Notes under the pieces: model-generated | What the model was told of the DNA's origin: nothing | The model's database searches: none | What the model saw: the letters and a program-made list of their open reading frames with translations, nothing else | Assembly: GCA_025666215.1 (NCBI GenBank) | Contig: CP102593.1 | Coordinates: forward strand, 4,353,001-4,417,000 | DNA: 64,000 nucleotides | Source of the DNA: Xanthomonas campestris pv. phormiicola | GTDB taxonomy: Bacteria; Pseudomonadota; Gammaproteobacteria; Xanthomonadales; Xanthomonadaceae | Direction: 5' to 3' | Made by a program: the position numbers and the translations under genes | Part shown: piece by piece, positions 45,189-54,988 of the stretch | Layout of the letters: each line of letters begins with the position of its first letter | Position numbering within the stretch: position 1 is the first letter of the stretch

Positions 45189-47183
45189 ATGCGCCACGTG
45201 TCGGAACTGACTGTCGCCAACCTCCTGCAGGCCACGGCTGGGCCGTCGTCCGCTGCCGAGGCGGAATCCGCGTGGCTGGCGCGGATGCGCCGTTTCCGCC
45301 AGATCGAACCGCTGCCGCCGGCGCTGGCGCGCTCGTGGCAGCGCTGCCTGGACGAGTACGGGCTGAGCCCGGACGCCCCGCCTTCGCCGATGGTCCACGA
45401 CGGCAGCGGGCTGCGCGAGCGCCAGCAGCGGCTCGAAGAGGTGCTGCGCATCGCCAAGGTGGAGATGGAGAACCTCTACGAGCAGATCGCCGGCGGCGGC
45501 TACGCGGTGGTGTTCGCCGACGCCGAGGCGACCTTGCTGCACAGCGTGCAGGACCCGGCGCTGCTGCGCGAATTCCGCGAGACCGGGCTGTTCTGCGGCG
45601 CCAGCTGGGCCGAACGCTACCAGGGCACCAACGGCATCGGCACCTGCGCGGTGGAACGCAGCGCGCTCGGCGTGCACCGCGGCGAGCATTACCTGGTCCG
45701 GCACCTGCCGCTGTCGTGCAGCGGCGCGCCGATCCTGGACCCGCACGGACAGCTGCTGGCGGTACTGGACGCTTCCACGCCCGACGCGCGCGACACCAAG
45801 CTGGTGCAGCGCCACACCAGCGCGCTGGTGCGCATGTCGGCGGCGCAGATCGCGCGTTCGTATTTCCTGGAGCAGTACCGGCACGCGTGGATCCTGCGCT
45901 TCCACAGCCGCCCGGAGTTCGCCGGCCTGCTGCACGAGGCGCTGATGGCGATCGGCGACGACGGCCGCGTGCTCGCGGTCAACGAAGCGGCGCTGGAACA
46001 GCTCGGCAAGGCCGACCGCAGCCTGCTGGTCGGGCGCGACATCTCGCAGGTGATGCAGCTGGACTTCGACACCGTGGAGCAGCGCGCGCGCAACGACGCC
46101 AGCACGCTGTGGTCGATCCGCTGCGCCTGCCACGGGCGCCGCTTCTTCGCCCTGGCACAGCCGCCGCGCCGCGACGCTGCCGCCGGCCGGGCGCGCGCCG
46201 CCAGTGCCGACAGCGGCGAGGCCGCCTATTCCCGCGAGCACGTCGGTTCCGATCCGCGCATGCGCCACAACCTGGACAACGCGCTGAAACTGGCCGCGCA
46301 TCGGGTGTCGATCCTGCTGTGCGGCGCCACCGGCACCGGCAAGGAGGAGTTCGCCAAGGCGGTGCACCGCGGCTCGCCGTGGGCGGCGCGACCGTTCGTG
46401 GCGGTGAACTGCGCGGCGATCCCCGAAGCCTTGATCGAGAGCGAGCTGTTCGGCTATGCGCGCGGCGCGTTCACCGATGCCGCGCGCGAAGGCCGCCACG
46501 GCAAGCTGCTGCAGGCCAGCGGCGGCACCCTGTTCCTGGACGAGATCGGCGACATGCCGCTGCCGCTGCAGACGCGTTTGCTGCGCGTGCTGGAAGAACA
46601 GAGCGTGACCCCGCTGGGCAGCGACCGGGCGATGCCGCTGGAACTGCACGTGATCAGCGCCAGCCACCGCGACCTGATGCAGATGGTGGCCGCCGGGGAG
46701 TTCCGCGAGGACCTGTACTACCGCCTCAACGGCGTGGTGCTGCACCTGCCGCCGCTGCGCGAGCGCAGCGACAAGGCCGAACTGATCCGTACCCTGCTGC
46801 GCGAGGAGAGCGGCGAGCACCATGTGCGCATCAGCGAGGACGCGCTGCACAAGTTGCTCAGCTACGCCTGGCCGGGCAACCTGCGGCAATTGCGCAACGT
46901 GCTGCGCACCGCCGCGGTGCTGTGCGCCGACGGCATGATCCGCATCTCCAACCTGCCGCAGGAAATCGTCGACGCCGACAGCGGCCCGTGCCTGGTCAAC
47001 GGCGACGCGGTCGCCGCCGACGACGTGCCCGGCCGCGTCGCCCTGGACAGTGCCGAGCGCAGCGTGCTGCAGCAGCAGCTCGAGCGCCACCGCTGGAACG
47101 TCAGCCGCACCGCCGACGCGCTCGGCATCAGCCGCAACACCCTGTACCGCAAGCTGCGCAAGCATGGGTTGGCGACGGCCTGA
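45189..47183 (+). CDS. AcoR-like sigma-54 enhancer-binding regulator with GAFTDA motif
   Basis: 664 residues from the ATG at 45189 (MRHVSELTVANLL). GAF domain (about 60-200, SWAERYQGTNGIGTCAVER), PAS-like domain (about 240-330), AAA+ domain with Walker A GATGTGKEEFAKAVH near 378 and Walker B GGTLFLDEIGDMP near 446, and Fis-type HTH at the end (SRTADALGISRNTLYRKLRKHG). The sigma-54 contact loop reads GAFTDA, not GAFTGA. The AcoR family controls alcohol, acetoin or PQQ-dehydrogenase genes. A perfect sigma-54 promoter in front of xoxF makes the neighbouring xox operon its likely target; this is inferred. Confidence 0.9.
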   Translation: MRHVSELTVANLLQATAGPSSAAEAESAWLARMRRFRQIEPLPPALARSWQRCLDEYGLSPDAPPSPMVHDGSGLRERQQRLEEVLRIAKVEMENLYEQIAGGGYAVVFADAEATLLHSVQDPALLREFRETGLFCGASWAERYQGTNGIGTCAVERSALGVHRGEHYLVRHLPLSCSGAPILDPHGQLLAVLDASTPDARDTKLVQRHTSALVRMSAAQIARSYFLEQYRHAWILRFHSRPEFAGLLHEALMAIGDDGRVLAVNEAALEQLGKADRSLLVGRDISQVMQLDFDTVEQRARNDASTLWSIRCACHGRRFFALAQPPRRDAAAGRARAASADSGEAAYSREHVGSDPRMRHNLDNALKLAAHRVSILLCGATGTGKEEFAKAVHRGSPWAARPFVAVNCAAIPEALIESELFGYARGAFTDAAREGRHGKLLQASGGTLFLDEIGDMPLPLQTRLLRVLEEQSVTPLGSDRAMPLELHVISASHRDLMQMVAAGEFREDLYYRLNGVVLHLPPLRERSDKAELIRTLLREESGEHHVRISEDALHKLLSYAWPGNLRQLRNVLRTAAVLCADGMIRISNLPQEIVDADSGPCLVNGDAVAADDVPGRVALDSAERSVLQQQLERHRWNVSRTADALGISRNTLYRKLRKHGLATA

Positions 47184-47277
47184 GTGCGCGCGCGAAGCCG
47201 CTCGGTCATGCCTCCCTCGTGCGCCATCTCCCTGAGGGAGCGCCTTCAGCGGCGACATCGAAGCCGGATACCCAGCG

Positions 47278-47971
47278 GCTTCGGTGTCGCGACTGAAGTC
47301 GCTCCCACAAAGAAGCCGTCTCCTGGTGCCGCGATGTGCATCTGCGGCGTTGTTGCGGGAGGGACTTCAGTTGCAATGCAACAAGGGCGTCGGCGGCTAT
47401 CTACATGGCTTTCGTGGGAGGGACTTCAGTCCCGACTGCCACCGAAGCCTGACAATTTCCGGCTTCGATGTCGCGACTGAAGTCGCTCCCACAACAGCCT
47501 TGGCACGACATGCCACTACCGAGCAGCGCGCCCACTCTCGCGTTCGATGCAACGACGGCGTCGGCGGCTATCTACACGGCTTTCGTGGGAGGGACTTCAG
47601 TCCCGACTGCCACCGAAGCCTGACAATTTCCGGCTTCGGTGTCGCGACTGAAGCCGCTCCCACAACAGCCTTGGCACGACACGCCACTACCGAGCAGCGG
47701 GCCCGCTCGCGCGTTCGATGCAACGACGGCGTCGGCGGCTATCTACATGGCTTTTGTGGGAGGGACTTCAGTCCCGACTGCCACCGAAGCCTGACAATTT
47801 CCGGCTTCGATGTCGCGGCTGAAGCCGCTCCCACAACAGCCTTGGCACGACACGCCACTACCGAGCAGTGGCCTGACAACTTCCGGCTTCGATGTCGCGG
47901 CTGAAGCCGCTCCCACAAAAGCATTTGCCCGAAGGAAGCAGGCGGAGCGGTGCACAGAATCACCGGCCAGC
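47278..47971. repeat. 171-base tandem repeat array built on REP units
   Basis: Fills the 788-base gap between the regulator and the TonB receptor, convergent genes. Two complete 171-base units begin at 47414 and 47585. A truncated third begins at 47756 and a partial unit precedes 47414; the last fragment ends near 47920. Each unit contains GTGGGAGGGACTTCAG and an inverted CTGAAGTCGCTCCCAC-type half. A further REP half lies at 47278-47312. No gene, terminator or other signal is evident in the gap. Confidence 0.92.
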
Positions 47972-50368
47972 CTAGAACCGCCAGCGCAAGCCGACCTGGT
48001 ATTGCCGCGGTGCACCGGGGGCGACGAAGCGCGAGGGGCCGTCCTCGACCGCGGCGTCCTGCGGGCGCGCCAGCGCGCCGTCGGGGAACAGGTCCTCGGC
48101 GACCGCCGCATAGGTCTCGTAGCGGCGATCGAACAGGTTGTTGATGCGCAGGTACAACGACAGGCCGTCGGCGATCTGCCAGGTGCCGTGCACGTCGACC
48201 AACGCGTAGCCGCCGGTGGACAGGTCGTGGCGCACCGCGTCTTCGCCGTCCTCGGGATCCTCGACCAGGCCGTCCTCGTTGCCGCTGGCCACGCGCCGCG
48301 AGATCGCGCGCAGGTCCGCGCCCAGCGCCAGCTGCGCCAGCGCCTGCCACTCCACGCCCAGCTTCAGCGTGTTGCGCGGCAGGCCGGCGATGCGCATGCC
48401 CGGATGCAGCTCGATGGTGCGCTCGCCGGACAGCAGTTCGCCGTCGCTGCGGTAGGTCGCATCCAGGTAGCTGTAGGCGGCGAACCAGCGCAGCGCACCG
48501 CTGCTGGCGCGCCAGCTCAGGTCCGCGCCCTGGTAGCGGGTGCGGTCGACGTTGTCGAAATAGCCCAGCTGGGTGTTCGGCGCGCGCAGGAACAGGATGT
48601 CGTCGCGGTTGTCGGCGCGGTACAGCGAGGCGTTGAAGGCCTGCTCCGGCGACGGGTTCCAGCGCACGCCGACTTCGTAGGTGCGCGACACGATCTGCTC
48701 CAGGCGCGGGTCGGCCTGCAGCCCGGTCGGCAGCCGGCACGGCTGTTCCGGATCGGCGCAGCCCAGTTCGATCGCGGTCGGCGCGCGGCTGTTCTGCGAG
48801 GCCGAGGCGAAGGCGGTGACGCCGCCGCCCAGGCGCTGGGTGATGCCCAGCGACGGATTGGCCTTGGCGAACACGAAGCGCTCGCGCGGCAGCGCGCCGT
48901 CCTCGGCGGTGGACAGCACGTTGCTGACCTCGACCCGGTTCCAGCGCAGCGCGCCGGTCACGTGGGTGGCCTCGCCCACCTCCCAGGTGTCGGCGGCGAA
49001 CACGCCCAGCGTGCTGCTGCGGCCGCTGACCCCGGAAAAGAAGGCGCGCTCCTCGTCGGGATCGGCGACGACGGCGCGGTCGTCCTCCACGAAAGCCTCC
49101 TGTGCGTATTGCCGGTAGCGCACCCGGTTGCGGTCGTAGGTGGCGCCGAGGCTGAGCGCGTGCGCGCCGGCCTGGCGGCTGAAATTCAATGCCACGCCCT
49201 CGGCGCTCTGGCGCATCTGGGTGGTGTTGAGCACGCCGCTGTGCAAGGCGTCGGCATCGGCACGCGAGACCGTGCAGTCGTCGTCCAGCGGGGTGCCGTC
49301 GGCGGCGTAGCCGTCGGCGCAGTCCTCGACGAATTCCTCGTAGTCCTCGTTGATGTCGCCGTTGACCGTGTCGCGGCGGCCTTCGCGGTAATAGGCCAGC
49401 AGGTGCAGGGACGTGTCCGTGTCGAAGCGGTGGTCCAGCTGCGCGGTCAGCAGGGTGTTGCGGTTGCGGGTCAGGTCCGGCGAGGTGTAGACCGCGTCGC
49501 GGTCGGCCTCGTACAGCCCGGACTCGATGCCGTCGTCGGTGTAGCGGCTGCCGGGCAGCAGGCCGTTGCCGATCAGGCGGCTGCGCCCATGCAGCAGCGA
49601 CACGTCCCAGTCGATGTTCTCGCCCTGCCGCCCGCCCTTCGCGAACACGGTGCCGAGGCGGCCTTCGGAGGCGTCGCGCCAGCCGTCCTCGTCGAACCCG
49701 GTGACCGCGACGAAGGCATGCAGGCCGTCGCGGCCGGCATAGCCGTAGGAGGCGTCCAGGCGCTTGCGCGCGCCGCTGCCGAACGACAGATCCGCGCGCA
49801 GGCCCGGCGCGCTCAGGCCCGATTGGGTGGTGAACGCCAGCGCGCCGCCCAGCGTGTTGGGGCCGAACAGCGGGTTGGAGCCGGGCATCAGCACGACGCT
49901 GCGGATCGCCGCCTCCGGCATCATGTCCCAGCTGACGATGTCGGCGAACGGTTCGTTCATGCGCACCCCGTCCAGGTACACCGACACGCCCTGCGAGGCG
50001 CCCGGCAGCGCCGAGGCGCGGAAGCCGCGGAAGGTGAGATCGGTCTGGAACGGACTGCCCTGCACCTCGTTGGTGTCCACGCCGTTCATCTGCCGCAGCA
50101 GGAAATCGGTGAGGTTGCCGGCCTGGCTGCGCGCGATGTCGTCGGCGGTGGCGATCTGCACCGTGTACGGCAGGTGGTCGGCATCGATCAAGGTGCCGGG
50201 GATCGGCGTGGCGGTGACCTCGACCCGGTCCAGCGCGGTGATCTGCGCGTCGTCGGCATTGACCGTGGTCTGTGCCCCGGCCGGCGCCGTGGCCAATGCG
50301 ACGACGATGGCGGCGGCCAGCACGTGCGCGCTCGCCTGCGAAATACCGCGACCTTGTCTGCTAGCCAT
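47972..50368 (-). CDS. TonB-dependent outer-membrane receptor of the xox cluster
   Basis: 798 residues. Signal peptide (ASAHVLAAAIVVALATAPAGAQ), TonB-box-like DRVEVTAT, plug domain (LTDFLLRQMNGVDTNEVQG; GVSVYLDGVRMNEPFADIV; VVLMPGSNPLFGPNTLGGAL) and a barrel ending in aromatic YQVGLRWRF. A strong AAAGGAG precedes the ATG. It starts 16 bases after the formaldehyde dehydrogenase gene, so it is the last gene of the xoxF operon. Position suggests import of a lanthanide complex (LutH-like) or PQQ (PqqU-like). An acidic loop (DINEDYEEFVEDCADGY) is notable. The ligand is inference. Confidence 0.88.
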   Translation of the reverse strand: MASRQGRGISQASAHVLAAAIVVALATAPAGAQTTVNADDAQITALDRVEVTATPIPGTLIDADHLPYTVQIATADDIARSQAGNLTDFLLRQMNGVDTNEVQGSPFQTDLTFRGFRASALPGASQGVSVYLDGVRMNEPFADIVSWDMMPEAAIRSVVLMPGSNPLFGPNTLGGALAFTTQSGLSAPGLRADLSFGSGARKRLDASYGYAGRDGLHAFVAVTGFDEDGWRDASEGRLGTVFAKGGRQGENIDWDVSLLHGRSRLIGNGLLPGSRYTDDGIESGLYEADRDAVYTSPDLTRNRNTLLTAQLDHRFDTDTSLHLLAYYREGRRDTVNGDINEDYEEFVEDCADGYAADGTPLDDDCTVSRADADALHSGVLNTTQMRQSAEGVALNFSRQAGAHALSLGATYDRNRVRYRQYAQEAFVEDDRAVVADPDEERAFFSGVSGRSSTLGVFAADTWEVGEATHVTGALRWNRVEVSNVLSTAEDGALPRERFVFAKANPSLGITQRLGGGVTAFASASQNSRAPTAIELGCADPEQPCRLPTGLQADPRLEQIVSRTYEVGVRWNPSPEQAFNASLYRADNRDDILFLRAPNTQLGYFDNVDRTRYQGADLSWRASSGALRWFAAYSYLDATYRSDGELLSGERTIELHPGMRIAGLPRNTLKLGVEWQALAQLALGADLRAISRRVASGNEDGLVEDPEDGEDAVRHDLSTGGYALVDVHGTWQIADGLSLYLRINNLFDRRYETYAAVAEDLFPDGALARPQDAAVEDGPSRFVAPGAPRQYQVGLRWRF

Positions 50369-50384
50369 GCATGCTCCTTTGATA

Positions 50385-51494
50385 TCAGTACAGGACGACC
50401 GATTTGATGCCCCTGCCCGCGCGGATCGCATCGAAGGCGCGGTTGATGTCCTGCAGCGGCAGCGTCTCGCTGATGAGTTCGTCGATGCGGATCTCGCCGG
50501 CCAGGTAGCGCTCGGCGTAGGCCGGCAGTTCGCTGCGGCCCTTGACCCCGCCGAACGCGCTGCCGCGCCAGGCGCGGCCGGTGACCAGTTGCAGCGGCCG
50601 CGTGCTGATCTCCTGCGCGCTCGGCGCCACGCCCAGGATGATGCTCTCGCCCCAGCCCTTGTGGCAGCACTCCAGCGCCGCACGCATCGCCCGCACGTCG
50701 CCGACGCACTCGAAGCTGTGGTCGGCGCCGCCGTCGGTGAGATCGACGATCACCTGCTGCACCGGCGCGCCGAAATCCTTCGGGTCCAGGCAGTCGGTGG
50801 CGCCCAGCGCGCGCGCCAGTTCGAACTTGTCGCGGTTGATGTCGACCACGATGATGCGCCCGGCGCGCGCCATCACCGCGCCCTGCACCACCGACAGGCC
50901 GATGCCGCCGAGCCCGAACACCGCCACGCTGTCGCCGGGCCGCACCCGCGCGGTGTTGAGCACCGCGCCGATGCCGGTGGTGACCGTGCAGCCGAGCAGG
51001 CAGACCTTGTCCAGCGGCGCGGACGGATGGATCTTGGCCACCGCGATCTCCGGCAGCACGGTGTACTCGGCGAAGGTGCTGGTGCCCATGTAGTGCAGGA
51101 TCGGCCGCCCGCGCAGGGAGAAGCGGCTGCTGCCGTCGGGCATCAGCCCGCGGTCCTGGCTGGCGCGGATCGCCTGGCACAGGTTGGTGCGCCCGGAGCG
51201 GCAGAACTTGCACACGCCGCATTCGGGCATGTACAGCGGGATCACGTGGTCGCCGGGGCGCACGCTGCTCACGCCGATGCCGACCTCCTCGACCACGCCG
51301 GCGCCTTCCTGGCCCAGGATCACCGGGAATGCGGCATCCGGATCGGCGCCGGACAGGGTGCTGGCGTCGCTGTGGCAGACGCCGCTGGCGACCAGGCGCA
51401 CCAGCACCTCGCCGGCCTTGGGCGGTTGCAGGTCCACTTCCTCGATGGCCAGCGGCTGGTTCGCCGCCCAGGCGACCGCGGCTCGCGTCTTCAT
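50385..51494 (-). CDS. adhC: Class III alcohol dehydrogenase / S-(hydroxymethyl)glutathione dehydrogenase
   Basis: 369 residues from the ATG at 51494 ([20 protein letters not shown]). Catalytic zinc ligands in GVCHSDA and GQEGAGVV; structural zinc [18 protein letters not shown] loop [19 protein letters not shown]; class III features [10 protein letters not shown] and [13 protein letters not shown]. It oxidises the spontaneous formaldehyde-glutathione adduct to S-formylglutathione. In this operon it would remove formaldehyde made by the XoxF enzyme. Zinc ligand His in the usual GHEGAG motif is replaced (GQEGAG), but the neighbouring Glu is kept. Confidence 0.9.
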   Translation of the reverse strand: MKTRAAVAWAANQPLAIEEVDLQPPKAGEVLVRLVASGVCHSDASTLSGADPDAAFPVILGQEGAGVVEEVGIGVSSVRPGDHVIPLYMPECGVCKFCRSGRTNLCQAIRASQDRGLMPDGSSRFSLRGRPILHYMGTSTFAEYTVLPEIAVAKIHPSAPLDKVCLLGCTVTTGIGAVLNTARVRPGDSVAVFGLGGIGLSVVQGAVMARAGRIIVVDINRDKFELARALGATDCLDPKDFGAPVQQVIVDLTDGGADHSFECVGDVRAMRAALECCHKGWGESIILGVAPSAQEISTRPLQLVTGRAWRGSAFGGVKGRSELPAYAERYLAGEIRIDELISETLPLQDINRAFDAIRAGRGIKSVVLY

Positions 51495-51540
51495 TCCCGT
51501 CTCCCCGCATCCTGTCGCTGTGCCGCATGCGCTCCTCGCC

Positions 51541-52572
51541 TCACTGCGCGATGACCACACCCCAGGGCATGTCGCCCACTGCGATCTGCTTGATCTCCTT
51601 CATGGTGGTCGTGTCGATGACGCTGACGCTGTTGGAGCGGCCGTTGGCCACGTACAGTTTCTTGCCGTCGGGGCTGAGCGCCGGATTCCACGGGCGCTGC
51701 CCGACCGGGATCTCGGCCAGGGTGGTGCGCGCCGCCGGGTCGATCACGCTGACCGTGCCGGCACCGCCGTTGGAAGCGTAGACGCGGCTGCCGTCGCGCG
51801 AAATGGTGATGCCGGCGGTGCGCTGCCCGGCCGGGATGCTGGCCACGCGCCGGCGTGCGACCAGATCGATCACGTCGACCACGCTGGCCGATTCCTGCGC
51901 CACGTACACGGTATTGCCGTCCGGGGCGAAGGCCATGCCGCGCGGATGGCCGCTGGTGGCGATGACGCCGGTGGATTTGCCCGCCTTCAGGTCGATCACG
52001 TCCAGATCGTCGGAACCTTCGTTGCTGGTCAGCAACAGCGTGCCGTCGGGGCTGTACACGCAGTGCTCCGGCGCCTGGCCCCGGGTGGCGATGCGCGCGC
52101 CGATCGCGAAGCTGGCCGGATCGATCAGCATCACCTGGTTCTGCCCTTCCACGCACACCGCGAACTGGCGGCCGTCCGGCGACGCGGCGATGCCTTCGGC
52201 GTTCTCGCCGATGTCCACGCTGCGCAGCACCTTGTCCTGCACCGTATCCAGTTCCAGCAGCCGGTGCCCTTGCGCATCGATCACGTACAGATGGCCGGAC
52301 GGGCCGGGCAGCAATTGCTGCAGGCGCTTGCCGAGCTGGCCCTGCGCGGACAGCGTGCGCAACACCGAATCGGTACCGGTATCGATCACCGAGATGGTGC
52401 CGGCGCGCTGGTTGGGCACGTACGCCAGCGCTGCCGCCGGCGTGGCGGACGGCGTCGCGGCGGCGTTCGCATCCGCGCTCCCGGCAGGCGCCGGCGCACG
52501 CTGGCAGGCCGCGACGGCCAGCAGCAGCGCGATCGCAGCGGTGCGCAACGTGCGTCGCGCGCCTGCGGTCAT
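51541..52572 (-). CDS. Lipoprotein YVTN beta-propeller, PQQ-catabolism associated
   Basis: 343 residues. Lipobox VAAC gives lipidated Cys23, followed by an Ala/Pro/Thr linker. About six to seven YVTN-type blades are visible, for example [57 protein letters not shown] and [17 protein letters not shown]. This is the type of propeller found beside PQQ-dependent dehydrogenases. Its job is not settled; a docking or electron-transfer scaffold is possible. Starts in a four-base overlap with the cytochrome stop. Confidence 0.88.
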   Translation of the reverse strand: MTAGARRTLRTAAIALLLAVAACQRAPAPAGSADANAAATPSATPAAALAYVPNQRAGTISVIDTGTDSVLRTLSAQGQLGKRLQQLLPGPSGHLYVIDAQGHRLLELDTVQDKVLRSVDIGENAEGIAASPDGRQFAVCVEGQNQVMLIDPASFAIGARIATRGQAPEHCVYSPDGTLLLTSNEGSDDLDVIDLKAGKSTGVIATSGHPRGMAFAPDGNTVYVAQESASVVDVIDLVARRRVASIPAGQRTAGITISRDGSRVYASNGGAGTVSVIDPAARTTLAEIPVGQRPWNPALSPDGKKLYVANGRSNSVSVIDTTTMKEIKQIAVGDMPWGVVIAQ

Positions 52573-53156
52573 GGAGCCGCGCCTGCGGTCTTGTTGATCG
52601 AATGGATGAAGGCCAGCAGCTTCTCGGTGTCGCCGTCCTTGAGCACCGGCGCGAACGGCGGCATCTGCCCGACCACCTTCTCGTGGCCGATGCGGACCTT
52701 GCCGTGCGCGGCCATGCCGGCGGTGCCTTCGCTGATCAGCGTGCGCAAGGTGTCGTCGTCGTGGCCGTAGACCCAGATGTCGTTGGTCAGCGGCGGGCAC
52801 ATGCCGCCGCCACCGGTGCCGCCGTGGCAGGCGCTGCAACCGGCGGACAGGAAGATCTTCTTGCCTTCGGCGGCGAGCTCCGGGGTCACCTTCACCGGCG
52901 GGCCTTTCGGAATCGGGGTGACCGCGGCCGGCGGCGGGGTCGGCGCGGCGGCGACCGGGGCAGCGACCGGGGCGGCCGGAGCGGTGCTGGGCGCAGCGGC
53001 GGGCGCGGGTGCCGCCGACGGAGCGGCAGGCGGGGCGGCGGCGGGGGCGGAAGGCGGTGCCTCCTTGCCGCAAGCGGACAGGGCCAGGGTCAACGCGAAC
53101 AGGGACAGGTGCAGCAGCTTCGGCACGACGGAGCGGCGGACGACGGCATTGCGCAT
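52569..53156 (-). CDS. xoxG: Lipoprotein cytochrome c (XoxG-like)
   Basis: 195 residues from the ATG at 53156. Lipobox LSAC gives lipidated Cys29, then an Ala/Pro linker of about 50 residues. Single heme site CSACH at 107-111, the c(L)-like GGGGMCPPLTNDIWVYGHDD, and a Met axial ligand candidate in GQMPPFAPVL. It should take electrons from the PQQ dehydrogenase. XoxG proteins described so far are soluble periplasmic cytochromes, so the lipid anchor is unusual. An upstream in-frame start at 53238 would add a non-signal extension. Confidence 0.88.
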   Translation of the reverse strand: MRNAVVRRSVVPKLLHLSLFALTLALSACGKEAPPSAPAAAPPAAPSAAPAPAAAPSTAPAAPVAAPVAAAPTPPPAAVTPIPKGPPVKVTPELAAEGKKIFLSAGCSACHGGTGGGGMCPPLTNDIWVYGHDDDTLRTLISEGTAGMAAHGKVRIGHEKVVGQMPPFAPVLKDGDTEKLLAFIHSINKTAGAAP

Positions 53157-53233
53157 GGGAAAAGAACCTTTGCGGGACGGACTGAGGGGACGTGAACGCC
53201 GCGGCGGCGGCGCGAGCAGGTAAGGCGTGGCGG

Positions 53234-54988
53234 TCATTGCGTGCGTCGGTGTTCGGCCTCCGTCAGCAGTTGCGCCAGCGACGCATCGCCGCGCTGTTGC
53301 GCCAGCGCCGCCGGCGTCTTGCCGTCGGCGTCGCGGGTGGCCGCGTTGGCGCCGGCGGCGAGCAGGCGGCGGCTGGCGGCCTCGCGGCCGGCCGCGGCGG
53401 CCAGCATCAGCGGGGTGACGCCGGCGCGGTTGGGCCGGTCGGCCTCGGCACCGCGCGCCAGCAAGGCATCCAGCATCTGCGGATCGTTGCGCGCCACCGC
53501 GAACATCACCGGGGTGAAGCCGGCCGGGTTGCTGCGGCGCACGTCGGCACCGGCGCCGAGCAGCGCCTGCACCAGTTCGAGATCGGCATAGGAGATCGCC
53601 AGGTCCAGCGCGGTCCAGCCGTCCTTGGACACCGCATCGACCTTGGCCCGGCGCGCCAGCAGCAGCTTGCTGCTCTGCGCGTCGTTGCCCCAGGCCGCCT
53701 TCATCAACGGCGTCCAGCCGTTGCCGTCGCGGCTTTCCACATTGGCGCCGGCGGCCAGCAACTCGCCGACCAGGGTCGGCGCCTGGTTGCGGATCGCCTG
53801 GTGCAGCGGCGGCTCGCCCAGCAGGTTGGGCCGGTCGGCGCTGGCGCCGTGACGCAGCAGCCAGGCCACGCGCACGCCATCGCCGGCATCGAGCGCATGC
53901 GCCAGCTCCTGGTTGGGATCGGCACCGCCGGCGATGCGCAGCTGCACTTGCGCCAGCATCTCCGACGAGGCCTGCGCGCTCGGCGTGGCGGTGTCGTCGG
54001 CGGGCGTGTCGTAACTGCCGTGCGAGCGCAGATCGCCGTTGACGATGCAGTCGGCGCAGGCCACCAGCGGCACGTGGTATTCGCGCAGGATCGCGCCGAT
54101 CTTGCCGGCGCTGCGCTGCATCGCCGCGTTCAGCGCATCGCGCAGCTCGGCGTTCTTGCGCGACACCGCCCACGCCATCGAATACTCCAGCACTTCGTCA
54201 TCGATGACGTTCAGCGGCACCACGCCCAGGCCGCCGCGCGCGGCGTAGTAGCCGGCGACCGGGCCCCAGGATTCGGCGGCGTCGAGCTGCCCGGCGGCGA
54301 CGCGCTCGGCCAGTTTGCCCGGGTGATCCTGCGGCGAGGTCGCCGAGTCGTAGAACAGGTATTGCACATCGCCGGACACGCCGTGGTCGAACAGCGCCTG
54401 CCGCGCCGGCGAACTCTGGAACACGCCGATCTTCAGTTTCTTCAGTGCCGGATCGTCCAGCGAGGCCGGCTGCAAGGCCAGGCCCTTGCGGGTCACCAGC
54501 ACGTAGGTGGAGCGGTACAGCGGTTGCGTGGGCAGGCCCATCTCGAAATCGCTGTTCATGTCCATCAGCACGTCGCAACGCCCGGCGTTGATCGTGCTGC
54601 GCGCCAACCCACGTTGGTAGTAGGTGCGCCATTCGTATTCCAGGCGCCGGCCCATCGCCTCGGCGAGGACCTGCGCGATCTTGTTCTGGAAGCCTGCGCC
54701 GGCGCGATTGGACAACGGCATGTTGCCCGGGTCGGCACAGACCCGCAGCACCGCCGCATCGGCGGCAGGCGCGGGGGCGGGCGCGGTGCCCGCCGCTGGT
54801 TTGGCGGCCGCGGTGGAGGCTGCCTCAGGAACGCGAGCCGTCGCGGACGACGGCTCGCGCGTGCAACCTGCGGCGACGAGTCCGAGGCTGCAAAGCAGCA
54901 ACACGGCGCGCGCGCCCTGGTGCAGGCGCCGCGGGACGAGCGCCTGGCGGCGCTCGCTCGCCACGTGGACGCGTCGCCGCCGGCTCAT
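53234..54988 (-). CDS. xoxJ: XoxJ-like periplasmic binding lipoprotein fused to ankyrin repeats
   Basis: 584 residues. Lipobox VAAGC gives lipidated Cys42, Ala/Pro linker to ~78, then a family-3-type binding domain (80 to ~315) with VLRVCADPGNMPLSNRAGAGFQ-like N-terminus, QLDAAESWGPVAGYYA and CADCIVNGDL. Residues ~350-580 hold six to seven ankyrin repeats (GNGWTPLMKAAWGND; KDGWTALDLAISYAD; PAGFTPVMFAVARND; RAGVTPLMLAAAAGR). XoxJ is thought to assist activation of XoxF. The ankyrin fusion is not part of the classical protein. The ATG overlaps the xoxF stop (ATGA). Confidence 0.9.
   Translation of the reverse strand: MSRRRRVHVASERRQALVPRRLHQGARAVLLLCSLGLVAAGCTREPSSATARVPEAASTAAAKPAAGTAPAPAPAADAAVLRVCADPGNMPLSNRAGAGFQNKIAQVLAEAMGRRLEYEWRTYYQRGLARSTINAGRCDVLMDMNSDFEMGLPTQPLYRSTYVLVTRKGLALQPASLDDPALKKLKIGVFQSSPARQALFDHGVSGDVQYLFYDSATSPQDHPGKLAERVAAGQLDAAESWGPVAGYYAARGGLGVVPLNVIDDEVLEYSMAWAVSRKNAELRDALNAAMQRSAGKIGAILREYHVPLVACADCIVNGDLRSHGSYDTPADDTATPSAQASSEMLAQVQLRIAGGADPNQELAHALDAGDGVRVAWLLRHGASADRPNLLGEPPLHQAIRNQAPTLVGELLAAGANVESRDGNGWTPLMKAAWGNDAQSSKLLLARRAKVDAVSKDGWTALDLAISYADLELVQALLGAGADVRRSNPAGFTPVMFAVARNDPQMLDALLARGAEADRPNRAGVTPLMLAAAAGREAASRRLLAAGANAATRDADGKTPAALAQQRGDASLAQLLTEAEHRRTQ

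Noticed and set aside
43935..47258. 1107-codon minus-strand open frame
   Set aside because: Antisense to the kinase and AcoR-like genes, both of which have full family motifs.
47284..47904. 206-codon plus-strand frame encoding a 57-residue repeat
   Set aside because: It is only the translation of the 171-base REP array; the unit length being a multiple of three keeps it open. No start signal or domain.
47371..47920. Possible CRISPR array
   Set aside because: Repeats are contiguous 171-base units without unique spacers, and no cas genes are present.
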